Source: an uncultured Oscillibacter sp.
GTDB taxonomy: Bacteria > Bacillota > Clostridia > Oscillospirales > Oscillospiraceae
Reading direction: 5' to 3'
Assembly: GCA_902476875.1 (NCBI GenBank)
Contig: CABSFC010000064.1
Coordinates: 1 to 14,983 of the forward strand
DNA length: 14,983 bases
Positions 6,817 to 13,252 of the stretch are shown one piece after another. The notes beneath the pieces are model-generated. The model was not told the origin of the DNA. It did no database searches and saw nothing but the letters and a program-made list of their open reading frames with translations. Made by a program: the position numbers and the translations under genes. Position 1 is the first letter of the stretch; every line of letters starts with the position of its first letter.

Positions 6817-6852
6817 AAAAAGGAACGGCGTATTTTTACGCCGTTCCTTTTT
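6817..6852. terminator. Bidirectional terminator between NUDIX and SSB-like genes
   Basis: A 16-bp perfect stem (AAAAAGGAACGGCGTA / TACGCCGTTCCTTTTT) has a four-T loop. Both arms end in A/T runs, so it terminates in both directions. The right arm touches the stop codon of the convergent SSB-like gene (TCA complement at 6852-6854). Confidence 0.92.
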
Positions 6853-7463
6853 CACATCTCCGGTGGGCCATCGTGCTCCAGCAGGTGCATCATGGACACC
6901 TCGTAGGCGATGCGCTCCTCCGTGCCCGCCTCCGTGACCTTGTGGTATGTACGGCTTTGTACCCGGCCCTCCAGCGTCAGGGCGTCCCCCACCTGCAGCT
7001 GGCTGGCCCGCACCGCCAGCTGCCCCCAGGCGATAACGGGTAGGTAGTCCGCCCGACCGTAGCGCCGGGGGGAGGCCAGCATCAGATCGCAGATGCTGCG
7101 GCCCAGGGGCGTCCGGCGGAAGATGGGCGGCTTGCACAGGGCGCCGGACAGGGTGATCTGGTTGCAGGGCGTCCCCAGGCCCGGCTGGATATCCAGGGCG
7201 TACACGGTCAGAACCAGCTTGTTCCCCACGCCGCTGCGGTTGTTGAAGGAGCGCAGCTGCCCCCGGATCCGCAGCGGGTCCTCCCCCACCTGGGGGAGCA
7301 GGTCCCCGCGCAGCAGCACCGGCAGGGTGTCCGGCGTGCCGGACAGCCGGGGCACCTGGAGGAACAGGCGGTAGAACCGGGTGCCGTGATTTTCGTGGGA
7401 CCACTCCGGCGCCGCCAGGGGCGAACCCTCCAGCAGCACCTCGTTTCGGGTCAGAATCGTCAT
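6852..7463 (-). CDS. Tandem OB-fold single-stranded DNA-binding-like protein
   Basis: The 203-residue protein reads as two SSB-type OB folds. The first (about 8-92) has RFYRLFLQVPRLSG and LRIRGQLRSFNN. The second (about 99-196) has NQITLSGALCKPPIFRRTPLGRSICDLMLA, LPVIAWGQLA and LTLEGRVQSRTY, the better match to SSB. There is no acidic C-terminal tail of the canonical SSB kind (it ends GPPEM), so it is unlikely to be the replicative SSB. It may bind ssDNA in a specialised role. I place the start at 7463 rather than 7493 because GAGAGGTGG (complement of 7469-7477) is five bases upstream. A weak - strand -10-like TAAAAT (complement of 7492-7497) lacks a good -35. No replication genes adjoin it. 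Confidence 0.8.
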   Translation of the reverse strand: MTILTRNEVLLEGSPLAAPEWSHENHGTRFYRLFLQVPRLSGTPDTLPVLLRGDLLPQVGEDPLRIRGQLRSFNNRSGVGNKLVLTVYALDIQPGLGTPCNQITLSGALCKPPIFRRTPLGRSICDLMLASPRRYGRADYLPVIAWGQLAVRASQLQVGDALTLEGRVQSRTYHKVTEAGTEERIAYEVSMMHLLEHDGPPEM

Positions 7464-7523
7464 GTTGTCCACCTCTCGGTCGTGATGGTGCATTTTATGA
7501 GAGGCGGACCGCGGTTAGACCTC

Positions 7524-7552
7524 TTGTTTCCGGGGAAAATAACCGTTATAAT
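7524..7552 (+). promoter_or_regulatory. Promoter of the Mbeg1-like hydrolase
   Basis: TTGTTT (7524-7529) and a perfect TATAAT (7547-7552) are 17 bases apart. The start site should fall near 7559, giving a leader of about 20 bases that contains the ribosome binding site GGAAGGAGG. Confidence 0.82.
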
Positions 7553-7578
7553 AGGGAATCATCGGAAGGAGGACGTCC

Positions 7579-8742
7579 ATGGCAAATCTTCTGGACTATC
7601 TGGACTGGCGGGGGGACCTGACCCTGGACCAGTCGCCCTTTAACGAGGTGGACAACCTGATTCTGGCGGAGCTGTCCTTTGTGGACTTCAGGGACATCGT
7701 GCCCGCCCCCGGCGAGGGGGAGAGCGTGAATCTGCGCCAGGCGGCGGAGGCCTTTTTCACCCGCTTCCCGGCGGGGGAGAAGATCGACATGGGCGTTCTG
7801 GTGCCCAGCGCCATCCCGGACATGCTGCGGAAGATGGCGATGTCAAACCGCTTCCGGGACATGAAGCTCAACTGCTTTGTGGACTGGCTGGACGTGGGGA
7901 AGGGCGAGCAGTTCGCGGCCCTGGCCGTGGAGACCGGGGACGGCGGCGTGTACTTGTCCTTTCGGGGCACGGACGACACCCTGGCGGGCTGGAAGGAGGA
8001 CTTCGAGCTGGCCTGTATGCCGGAGGTCCCGGCCCAGAAGAAGGCCATGGAGTACGTGAAGGGCGCGGCGAAGCAGTTTCCCCGGGTGAAGCTGCGGCTG
8101 GGGGGCCACTCCAAGGGCGGCAATCTGGCGGTGTATGCCGCCGTGTTCTGCCCCGCCACGGTGCAGCGGCGGATCATCGATGTGTGGTCCAACGACGGCC
8201 CCGGCTTCCACGACGCCATTCTGGACCTGCCGGAGCACCGGCGGGTGGAGGACCGCATCCACTCCATCGTGCCCAAGTCCTCCGTGGTGGGGATGCTGCT
8301 GGAGCACGAGGAGACCTATCAGGTGGTGGACAGCGACCAGAAGGGATTTATGCAGCATGACGGCTTCTCCTGGCAGGTGCTGGGGAACCGCTTTGTCAAA
8401 TTGCGGCAGGTGACGCCCCAGGCCCACCTCTGCGACCAGGCCCTGCGGGAGCTGGTCCACGCCATGCCGGTGGAGGAGCGGGAGAAGTTCGTCACCGCCC
8501 TGTTCGACGTGCTGACCGCCTCCGGCGCGGTGACGCTGACGGATTTGAAAGCGGACAGCTTCAAGGCGGCGGGGGCCATGGTGAAGGCCATGAAGGATCT
8601 GAACAGGGAGACCCGGGACGGCCTTTGGAACTTCGTGGGGCTGCTGTTCAAGAGCAACCTCCGCATGACGCTGGAGGGCATCCAGGAGGAGACGGAGCGG
8701 AAGCTGCCCAAGTGGAGTCTGAAGAAAAAGGACGGGGAATGA
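7579..8742 (+). CDS. Mbeg1-like (DUF2974) alpha/beta hydrolase
   Basis: The 387-residue protein matches the Mbeg1-like/DUF2974 family of alpha/beta hydrolases. It has a lipase class 3-like FRGTDDTLAGWKEDF (128-142) and the nucleophile elbow GHSKGG with Ser178, followed by NLAVYAA. A candidate acid lies in SNDGPGF (204-210) and a candidate histidine in QHDGF (His260). No signal peptide or membrane segment is visible, so it is probably cytoplasmic. The substrate is unknown; a lipase or esterase role is family-level inference only. The N-terminal 1-110 (YLDWRGDLTLDQSPFNEVDNLILAEL) is the family-specific part. The start is fixed by GGAAGGAGG just upstream. The gene is monocistronic, with its own promoter and terminator. 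Confidence 0.87.
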   Translation: MANLLDYLDWRGDLTLDQSPFNEVDNLILAELSFVDFRDIVPAPGEGESVNLRQAAEAFFTRFPAGEKIDMGVLVPSAIPDMLRKMAMSNRFRDMKLNCFVDWLDVGKGEQFAALAVETGDGGVYLSFRGTDDTLAGWKEDFELACMPEVPAQKKAMEYVKGAAKQFPRVKLRLGGHSKGGNLAVYAAVFCPATVQRRIIDVWSNDGPGFHDAILDLPEHRRVEDRIHSIVPKSSVVGMLLEHEETYQVVDSDQKGFMQHDGFSWQVLGNRFVKLRQVTPQAHLCDQALRELVHAMPVEEREKFVTALFDVLTASGAVTLTDLKADSFKAAGAMVKAMKDLNRETRDGLWNFVGLLFKSNLRMTLEGIQEETERKLPKWSLKKKDGE

Positions 8743-8758
8743 GGCCCCGGGTAATAGG

Positions 8759-8789
8759 AGCTCCCCGGCTGCCGTGCAGCCGGGGAGCT
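8759..8789. terminator. Hairpin between convergent hydrolase and GT4-CsaB genes
   Basis: A perfect 14-bp GC-rich stem (AGCTCCCCGGCTGC / GCAGCCGGGGAGCT) has a three-base loop. The T-tract is short (TTT) on the + side and poor on the - side, so termination efficiency may be moderate. It lies 16 bases beyond the hydrolase stop and about 30 bases from the end of the convergent gene. Confidence 0.65.
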
Positions 8790-8821
8790 TTGCGCGCATA
8801 GTCTGCGTGGAGGAGAGCCTA

Positions 8822-11047
8822 TCACGCCTCCAGCAGCCGTCGGGCCACCTCCACGTTTCGCTGCTCCATCTGCTGGAGCCGCTCCACGGCGGCCGCCTGG
8901 GCCTCGGGATGGGCGGCCTGGGCCGCCGCCCGGTCGATCATGGACTGGAGGTTTTCCGCTGTCAGGGCGTCCAGGTCCGTGAAATTCTCCTGCCCGATGT
9001 ACCGCAGGAAAGCGGACACCTTGGGATCGTACACCACGCCCGCCAGGGGAATCCCCTGTCCGGCGGCGAAGATCAGGGCGTGGAGCCGCATGGAAACCAC
9101 CACCTCCATCCGGCTGAGGGCGCCGATGATGGTCCCGGCGCTCCCGGCGTCGTCCAGGAAATAGTGGGGAATGTCCAGCCCACGGGCCGCCAGCTGGGCG
9201 GCAACCGGGTCCAGGTGCTTTTCCACCGCCACGAACACCGGGGTCAGGCCGTGGGTCTCATAAGCGTACTTTGCCGCCGCGCCGAAGAGAGGGGCCTTTT
9301 CCTCAAAGCCCTTCCAGCGCCGCAGGGCGAAGCAGATATACCGGCCCTGGGGCGGGATTCCCGCCCGGAGCAGCATGCTGTCCGTCTCATCGTCAGAGGC
9401 GGGCCGCAGGGTCAGGGCCGGGTCCGCCGTCAGCAGGATCTCCGGCTTGGTAACGCCCATGGTCCGCAGCTCCGCCTGGGAGTCCGGCTCCCGCAGAGTG
9501 ATAACGTCCACATTCTGGTTCAGCACCCTGGCGGCCAGCTTCCGATGGTTTTCCCGGGTGACGGGGCCGATACCGCAGCCGTACATCTGCACCTTGCAGC
9601 CGCAGCGCTTGGCGCTCTGGATGTTGTGGAGGTAGAACCACAGGGACCGGCGGGAGGTCACGTCCTGGATCAGGCTGCCGCCGCCGTTGATATAGAGCTT
9701 CGTGTGGCGCATGGCCCGGTGCCAGGCAGGCAGGTCCATGCGGCTGACGGAGCGGACCCGGTAGGCAAGGCGGGTGGCCTTCGGATCCTTGCTCAGCACC
9801 AGCACCGGCATGTCCGGGTCGATGGAGCGCATCTCCTCCAGAATGGCCTCCAGAATGGCGTCGTCCCCGGCGTTGCCCCGGCCGTAGGCGCCGCAGATGA
9901 CCACGCCGTCCCGCTTCTGCTGGAGGCGGCTGTGACGGCGGATGATCTCCTCGTAGATGCGCAGCTGGGTGTCCACGGTCTTCTGGATGGAGAACTGGGT
10001 GGAAGCCTTCTCGTACAGCTTTTCGCCCAGGCGGCGGCGCAGAGCGTCGTCATTGCCCAGGGCGGCCAGGTTCCGGCCCAGGGCCTCCCAGTCGCCGGGG
10101 GCGAACAGGCAGCCGTTGACATCGGCGTCGATGAGGTAGGGGATGCCTCCCACGGCGGTGGCCACCGTGGCCAGGTGGAAGCGGGCGCCCTCCGTCAGGG
10201 CGTAGGGGAAGGTCTCGGACAGGCTCGTCAGGGCGTTGATGTCCAGGGCGCTGTAAAAGCGGTCCATGCCGCCGCTGATCCACCCGGCGAACGTCACTTG
10301 CCTTTCCACGCCCAGTTCCCGGGCCAGGGCGGTAAGTTTGTCCTTCTCCTCGCCGTCTCCAGCGATAACCAGCCGCAGCCGGGGGCACTGGGCGAAGCCC
10401 GCGGCAAAGCCACGGATCAGGGTGGACATGTCCTTGACAGGGTTCAGCCGGGCGGCGATGCCCACCACCACGCTGTCCTCGTCCACGTCGGCCCCCAGGC
10501 TCCGCAGGTAGGGCAGGCGGTCCCCCTGGTCGGGGGCGGGGGTGAAGTCAATGCCGTTATAGATGGCATAGAAATGGTCCGGCGCAAAGCCCCGGTCAAT
10601 CAGCAGATTCACCATGGCGTCGGACACGCCGATACGGTAGTCCAGCTTCCGCAGGGCCCAGGCGTTGATGGTGCCGAAGGTCAGGTGGCTCAGGGGACGG
10701 CCCATGTAATCCAGCTTGTAGTCGCTGTGGACGGTGCTGACCACCGGCAGCCCGGTGGTTCTGCGCAGCATGGCGCCGATCATGTTGGCCCGGGCGCCGT
10801 GGCAGTGGATGACCTGGTAGCCGCCCCGGCGGATGTAGTCCGCCAGCCGCCGCTGGACGCGGAAGATGTGGTTGCCGCCCATAATTTCCGTGGGAATACC
10901 CATCTGTCGGGCCTCCTCGGCGAAGGGGCCGTCCCGGAAGCACACCAGCTGGGCGGTGATGGTTTTATTCAAATTTTGCAGCAGGCTCAGCACATGGGTC
11001 TTGGCGCCGCCGGAGTCGCCGCCGCTGATGAGGTGGATGACTTTCAT
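8822..11047 (-). CDS. csaB: Fused GT4 glycosyltransferase and CsaB polysaccharide pyruvyl transferase
   Basis: The 741-residue protein joins two enzymes. Residues about 1-372 are a GT-B fold glycosyltransferase of family 4, with the glycine loop ISGGDSGGAKTHV, the nucleotide-sugar region VGIAARLNPVKD (195-206) and the E-x7-E motif SETFPYALTE (277-286). A short linker, HSRLQQKRD, leads to residues about 381-741, a CsaB-type pyruvyl transferase with CGAYGRGNAGDDAI (385-398), NGGGSLIQD (454-462) and SMRLHALIF (652-660). CsaB adds pyruvate ketals to cell-wall polysaccharide, which anchors S-layer SLH proteins in other Firmicutes. The fusion suggests sugar transfer and pyruvylation act on the same glycan (inference). 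The start has GAGAGG upstream on the - strand. It diverges from the DUF4330 gene. Confidence 0.9.
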   Translation of the reverse strand: MKVIHLISGGDSGGAKTHVLSLLQNLNKTITAQLVCFRDGPFAEEARQMGIPTEIMGGNHIFRVQRRLADYIRRGGYQVIHCHGARANMIGAMLRRTTGLPVVSTVHSDYKLDYMGRPLSHLTFGTINAWALRKLDYRIGVSDAMVNLLIDRGFAPDHFYAIYNGIDFTPAPDQGDRLPYLRSLGADVDEDSVVVGIAARLNPVKDMSTLIRGFAAGFAQCPRLRLVIAGDGEEKDKLTALARELGVERQVTFAGWISGGMDRFYSALDINALTSLSETFPYALTEGARFHLATVATAVGGIPYLIDADVNGCLFAPGDWEALGRNLAALGNDDALRRRLGEKLYEKASTQFSIQKTVDTQLRIYEEIIRRHSRLQQKRDGVVICGAYGRGNAGDDAILEAILEEMRSIDPDMPVLVLSKDPKATRLAYRVRSVSRMDLPAWHRAMRHTKLYINGGGSLIQDVTSRRSLWFYLHNIQSAKRCGCKVQMYGCGIGPVTRENHRKLAARVLNQNVDVITLREPDSQAELRTMGVTKPEILLTADPALTLRPASDDETDSMLLRAGIPPQGRYICFALRRWKGFEEKAPLFGAAAKYAYETHGLTPVFVAVEKHLDPVAAQLAARGLDIPHYFLDDAGSAGTIIGALSRMEVVVSMRLHALIFAAGQGIPLAGVVYDPKVSAFLRYIGQENFTDLDALTAENLQSMIDRAAAQAAHPEAQAAAVERLQQMEQRNVEVARRLLEA

Positions 11048-11075
11048 GGAAAAGCCTCTCTTTACAAAAAAGTCC

Positions 11076-11104
11076 TTGTGGAATCGCGGAAAATATTATA
11101 CAAT
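11076..11104 (+). promoter_or_regulatory. Promoter of the DUF4330 gene
   Basis: TTGTGG (11076-11081) and TACAAT (11099-11104) are separated by 17 bases. Its -10 box shares two bases with the -10 box of the oppositely directed csaB promoter, so the two cannot both be opened at once. A GTGGAAT / ATTCCAC inverted repeat (11078-11084, 11105-11111) brackets the region. Confidence 0.8.
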
Positions 11105-11123
11105 ATTCCACGAACATTGTCCA
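11095..11123 (-). promoter_or_regulatory. Promoter of the GT4-CsaB gene
   Basis: On the - strand TGGACA (complement of 11118-11123) is followed after 17 bases by a perfect TATAAT (complement of 11095-11100). The expected transcript runs left into the gene at 11047 with a leader of about 40 bases. Confidence 0.85.
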
Positions 11124-11164
11124 CAACAAGAGAAAACCGGGCGCCGCCCGTTTTGGAGGAAAGC

Positions 11165-11653
11165 ATGGAACAAAAAGCAAAGCGCATTGGAAAGTTCAAC
11201 GTCGTCGACATCATCGCCGTCATCCTGATCCTGGCGGTGCTGGTCCTTGTGGGCTGGAAGCTGCTGGGGCCCAACGACACGGTCACCGCCGAGCGGGCAA
11301 TGACCAAGGTCACTTTCACTGTCCGGGCCGAGGGCGTCCCGGCGGAGCTGTATGAGAACTGCAAGGCTCACCTGCCCTCCCCGCTGATGGCCTCCGGCGC
11401 CCTGGTGGGCGGCGAGATCGTGTCCGTGGAGCAGGAGCCGTATTACGTGCTGGACGCGGGCGGCAACTGGGTGGAGGACCCCACCCACACCACGCTGCTC
11501 TTCACCGCCGAGACCGAGACCCCCACCGCCGAGGTGATGACCACCAAGGTGGGCGACCAGGAGGTCCGCATCGGCAAGACGGACTACATTTTGAAGAGCG
11601 AGTTTATCGAGATCAAGGACGGCGTCATTGTGGATGTCGTCTGGGGAGAGTAA
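11165..11653 (+). CDS. DUF4330 single-pass membrane protein
   Basis: The 162-residue protein has a basic N-terminus (KAKRIGKFN), one membrane helix at about 13-34 (VVDIIAVILILAVLVLVGWKLL), and an extracytoplasmic beta-rich domain with KVTFTVRAEGVPAELYENC and GALVGGEIVSVEQEP. This is the DUF4330 layout, with no known biochemical function. The start is fixed by GGAGG just upstream at 11155-11159; a far longer open frame entering from the left is antisense noise. It diverges from the GT4-CsaB gene with an overlapping promoter, suggesting a shared link to cell-surface polysaccharide (inference). Its end is marked by a strong hairpin shared with the convergent sigma-factor operon. Confidence 0.87.
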   Translation: MEQKAKRIGKFNVVDIIAVILILAVLVLVGWKLLGPNDTVTAERAMTKVTFTVRAEGVPAELYENCKAHLPSPLMASGALVGGEIVSVEQEPYYVLDAGGNWVEDPTHTTLLFTAETETPTAEVMTTKVGDQEVRIGKTDYILKSEFIEIKDGVIVDVVWGE

Positions 11654-11666
11654 GTTCGAAACATAA

Positions 11667-11702
11667 AAAGAGCCGGTGTGATGAAAATCACACCGGCTCT
11701 TT
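11667..11702. terminator. Bidirectional terminator between DUF4330 and the anti-sigma-like gene
   Basis: A perfect 15-bp stem (AAAGAGCCGGTGTGA / TCACACCGGCTCTTT) has a six-base loop. On the - strand it is followed by CTTTTTATGTTT, a good T-tract. On the + strand the tract is only TTT, so it may work better for the leftward sigma operon. Confidence 0.88.
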
Positions 11703-11708
11703 CTGCGG

Positions 11709-12548
11709 TCATTGGAAGGCGTCCAGGACCTCCTTCAGGGACTCCAGAGCCCGGGCGGGGTTGGAGGCGCAGTCCGCCTCCACCTGGAAGAGGGCCCCGT
11801 TCAGCGTGAAAACGGCGATGTAGTACGGCTGCGTTTGAACTGGTTTGCCGGAGGGCGGAGCGATTTCCAGGATGCTGGCCTCCAGGCCGTCGGGGGTGGT
11901 GTAGTCCTCTTGGGTAAAATCGCTGCCGTCCGGGTAGAAGTTGATGCGGGACGGGACCTCCACATAGTCCATGCGTTCCGTGTACACTGTGGCGCGGACC
12001 TCCACGCGGACGCTATTTTCCAGCTCGTACAGGGCGGACAGGTCGATGGCCGTGGGGCCTTTGGTGTCGCTGGCCAGCCAGGCGGCGCAGGGGTAGCGGC
12101 GCTCCCAGCCCTTGGAGTAGTAGCGGTTGGCCTGATGGCCCTGATCCAGAAGGGCGTTGTTCTGCAGTTCCAGGCCGAAATAGTCCTCGGCGTCATCCCA
12201 GGAGAGGAAGGGGAGGAGTTGGGAGGTTTGGGGTGCTTCCATCGCCTGGGAGCGGGCCTCCTCCGACAGATCCTCCACCGGGAGAAAGGTGATGCCGCCC
12301 TCGATGGTGAAGCCGGAGTAGGCCCGCTCCGTGCCGTCATCCCAAAACCCGGTGAAAAAATCGGAGACGCGGACACCGAGGAGCGCCTCTCCCGCCAGGG
12401 CGGTGCCGGCCAGCGCCAGACACAGGCAAGCGGCGATGGCCGCCGCGCGGGGGAGGCGGCGCCGTCCTTTGGCGGGGGAGCACTCCGCCCGTTCCACCAA
12501 TGCGGGGGACACGAAGCCCATGGCCTCCATCATGCGCATATCGCTCAT
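11709..12548 (-). CDS. Membrane-anchored partner of the ECF sigma factor (putative anti-sigma factor)
   Basis: The 279-residue protein has a short cytoplasmic segment (1-34, MSDMRMMEAMGFVSPALVERAE... ending in basic KGRRRLPR), one membrane helix at about 35-53, and a large extracytoplasmic region of about 225 residues with two Cys near its ends. The start at 12548 follows GGAGGG on the - strand. Its ATG overlaps the sigma-factor stop by four bases (ATGA), so the two are coupled. That position and topology are typical of an anti-sigma factor that holds the sigma factor until an outside signal arrives, but the cytoplasmic part is too short to recognise a known zinc anti-sigma domain. The extracellular part (FTIEGGITFLPVEDLSEEAR...) is not one I recognise. 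A longer 433-codon frame here is an artefact across the sigma gene. Confidence 0.72.
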   Translation of the reverse strand: MSDMRMMEAMGFVSPALVERAECSPAKGRRRLPRAAAIAACLCLALAGTALAGEALLGVRVSDFFTGFWDDGTERAYSGFTIEGGITFLPVEDLSEEARSQAMEAPQTSQLLPFLSWDDAEDYFGLELQNNALLDQGHQANRYYSKGWERRYPCAAWLASDTKGPTAIDLSALYELENSVRVEVRATVYTERMDYVEVPSRINFYPDGSDFTQEDYTTPDGLEASILEIAPPSGKPVQTQPYYIAVFTLNGALFQVEADCASNPARALESLKEVLDAFQ

Positions 12549-13093
12549 AGAAAACCCTCCTGCTTCAAATAGGCTTTCAGTTTTTTGCGGGCCCGGAACA
12601 GCGCGCTGCGGGTCCTGACCTGGGACCAGCCCAGCCGGGCGGCGATGGCCGCCGCGCTGTCGGCGTACCAGTACCGCCGGAGGAAGACCGTCCGCACCGC
12701 CTGGGGCTGGCTTTCCAGAAAGGCGGAGATGGCCCGGCCCAGCTCCGCCGCCTCCGCCCGGCGCTCCGGGCCGTCCTGGGGCGGCAGGCAGTCCGCCAGC
12801 TCCAGAGCGGCCAGCTCCACGGTGTCCGGCCCGCGGGCCCGGCGGGAGCGGAGCAGCAGCGCCCGGTTGCGCACCACGGCGCCAAGATAGCCCTGAAAGT
12901 GTTCCGGCCTTGCGGGAGGAATGGCGTTCCACAGCAGCAGCCAGCAGTCGCTGAGACATTCCTCCGCGTCCTGCGGTCCGCCCAGGATGTTTTCGGCGAT
13001 ACGCCGGCACCAGGCGCCGTATTTCCGCTGGACCGCGTCCAGAGCCTGCTCGCTGCGGGCGAAAAATAGGTCTATGATCTCCTGGTCCGTCAC
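12545..13093 (-). CDS. ECF-type RNA polymerase sigma factor
   Basis: The 182-residue protein has the two conserved regions of group IV sigma factors. Region 2 is at about 10-80, including the core-binding DAEECLSDCWLLLWNAI (42-58) and YLGAVVRNRALL. Region 4 (about 125-178) has a helix-turn-helix ADSAAAIAARLGWSQVRTRSALFRARKKL. It would direct polymerase to a small regulon; its target promoters are not known. Translation starts with GTG at 13093 after a strong GGGAGGTGA (complement of 13099-13107). It is the first gene of a two-gene operon with the membrane partner. The upstream - strand has a TATATA (13123-13128) with a poor -35, and a GCAAC-type element (complement of 13150-13154) that could be an ECF -35; neither is convincing. 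Confidence 0.9.
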   Translation of the reverse strand: MTDQEIIDLFFARSEQALDAVQRKYGAWCRRIAENILGGPQDAEECLSDCWLLLWNAIPPARPEHFQGYLGAVVRNRALLLRSRRARGPDTVELAALELADCLPPQDGPERRAEAAELGRAISAFLESQPQAVRTVFLRRYWYADSAAAIAARLGWSQVRTRSALFRARKKLKAYLKQEGFL

Positions 13094-13220
13094 ACCATCA
13101 CCTCCCGAAAAGCGCTTTCACCTATATAGAGCGGGAAAAGGGCGCCTGTGTTGCGAAGATGCGGAGATTTTTTTCAAAGGTCCTTCAGCGGCGCCCGCGG
13201 GACAGGCGGCGGGGATGGGA

Positions 13221-13252
13221 AAGCCCCCGGCCAGACGGCCGGGGGCTTTTTT
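13221..13252 (+). terminator. Strong hairpin with T-run, + orientation
   Basis: A 12-bp stem (AAGCCCCCGGCC / GGCCGGGGGCTT) with an AGAC loop is followed on the + strand by a run of six T. It abuts the stop codon of the leftward dihydropyrimidinase gene (13251). On the - strand the T-tract is only TTT then C, so for that gene it is a weaker terminator. The gap 13094-13250 otherwise holds only the leader of the sigma operon and a GGGCGCC/GGCGCCC repeat pair. Confidence 0.8.

Noticed and set aside
8774..11653. 959-codon open frame on + strand opposite the GT4-CsaB gene
   Set aside because: Only its last 162 codons (DUF4330, from 11165) have a ribosome binding site and family match. The rest mirrors the GC-rich codon use of a clear GT4-CsaB gene and gives a low-complexity Gly/Val/His/Gln product.
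12549..13010. N-terminal extension of the anti-sigma-like frame through the sigma gene
   Set aside because: It overlaps the sigma factor in another frame and has Gly/Pro/Ala-rich composition; the ATG at 12548 has a proper ribosome binding site.
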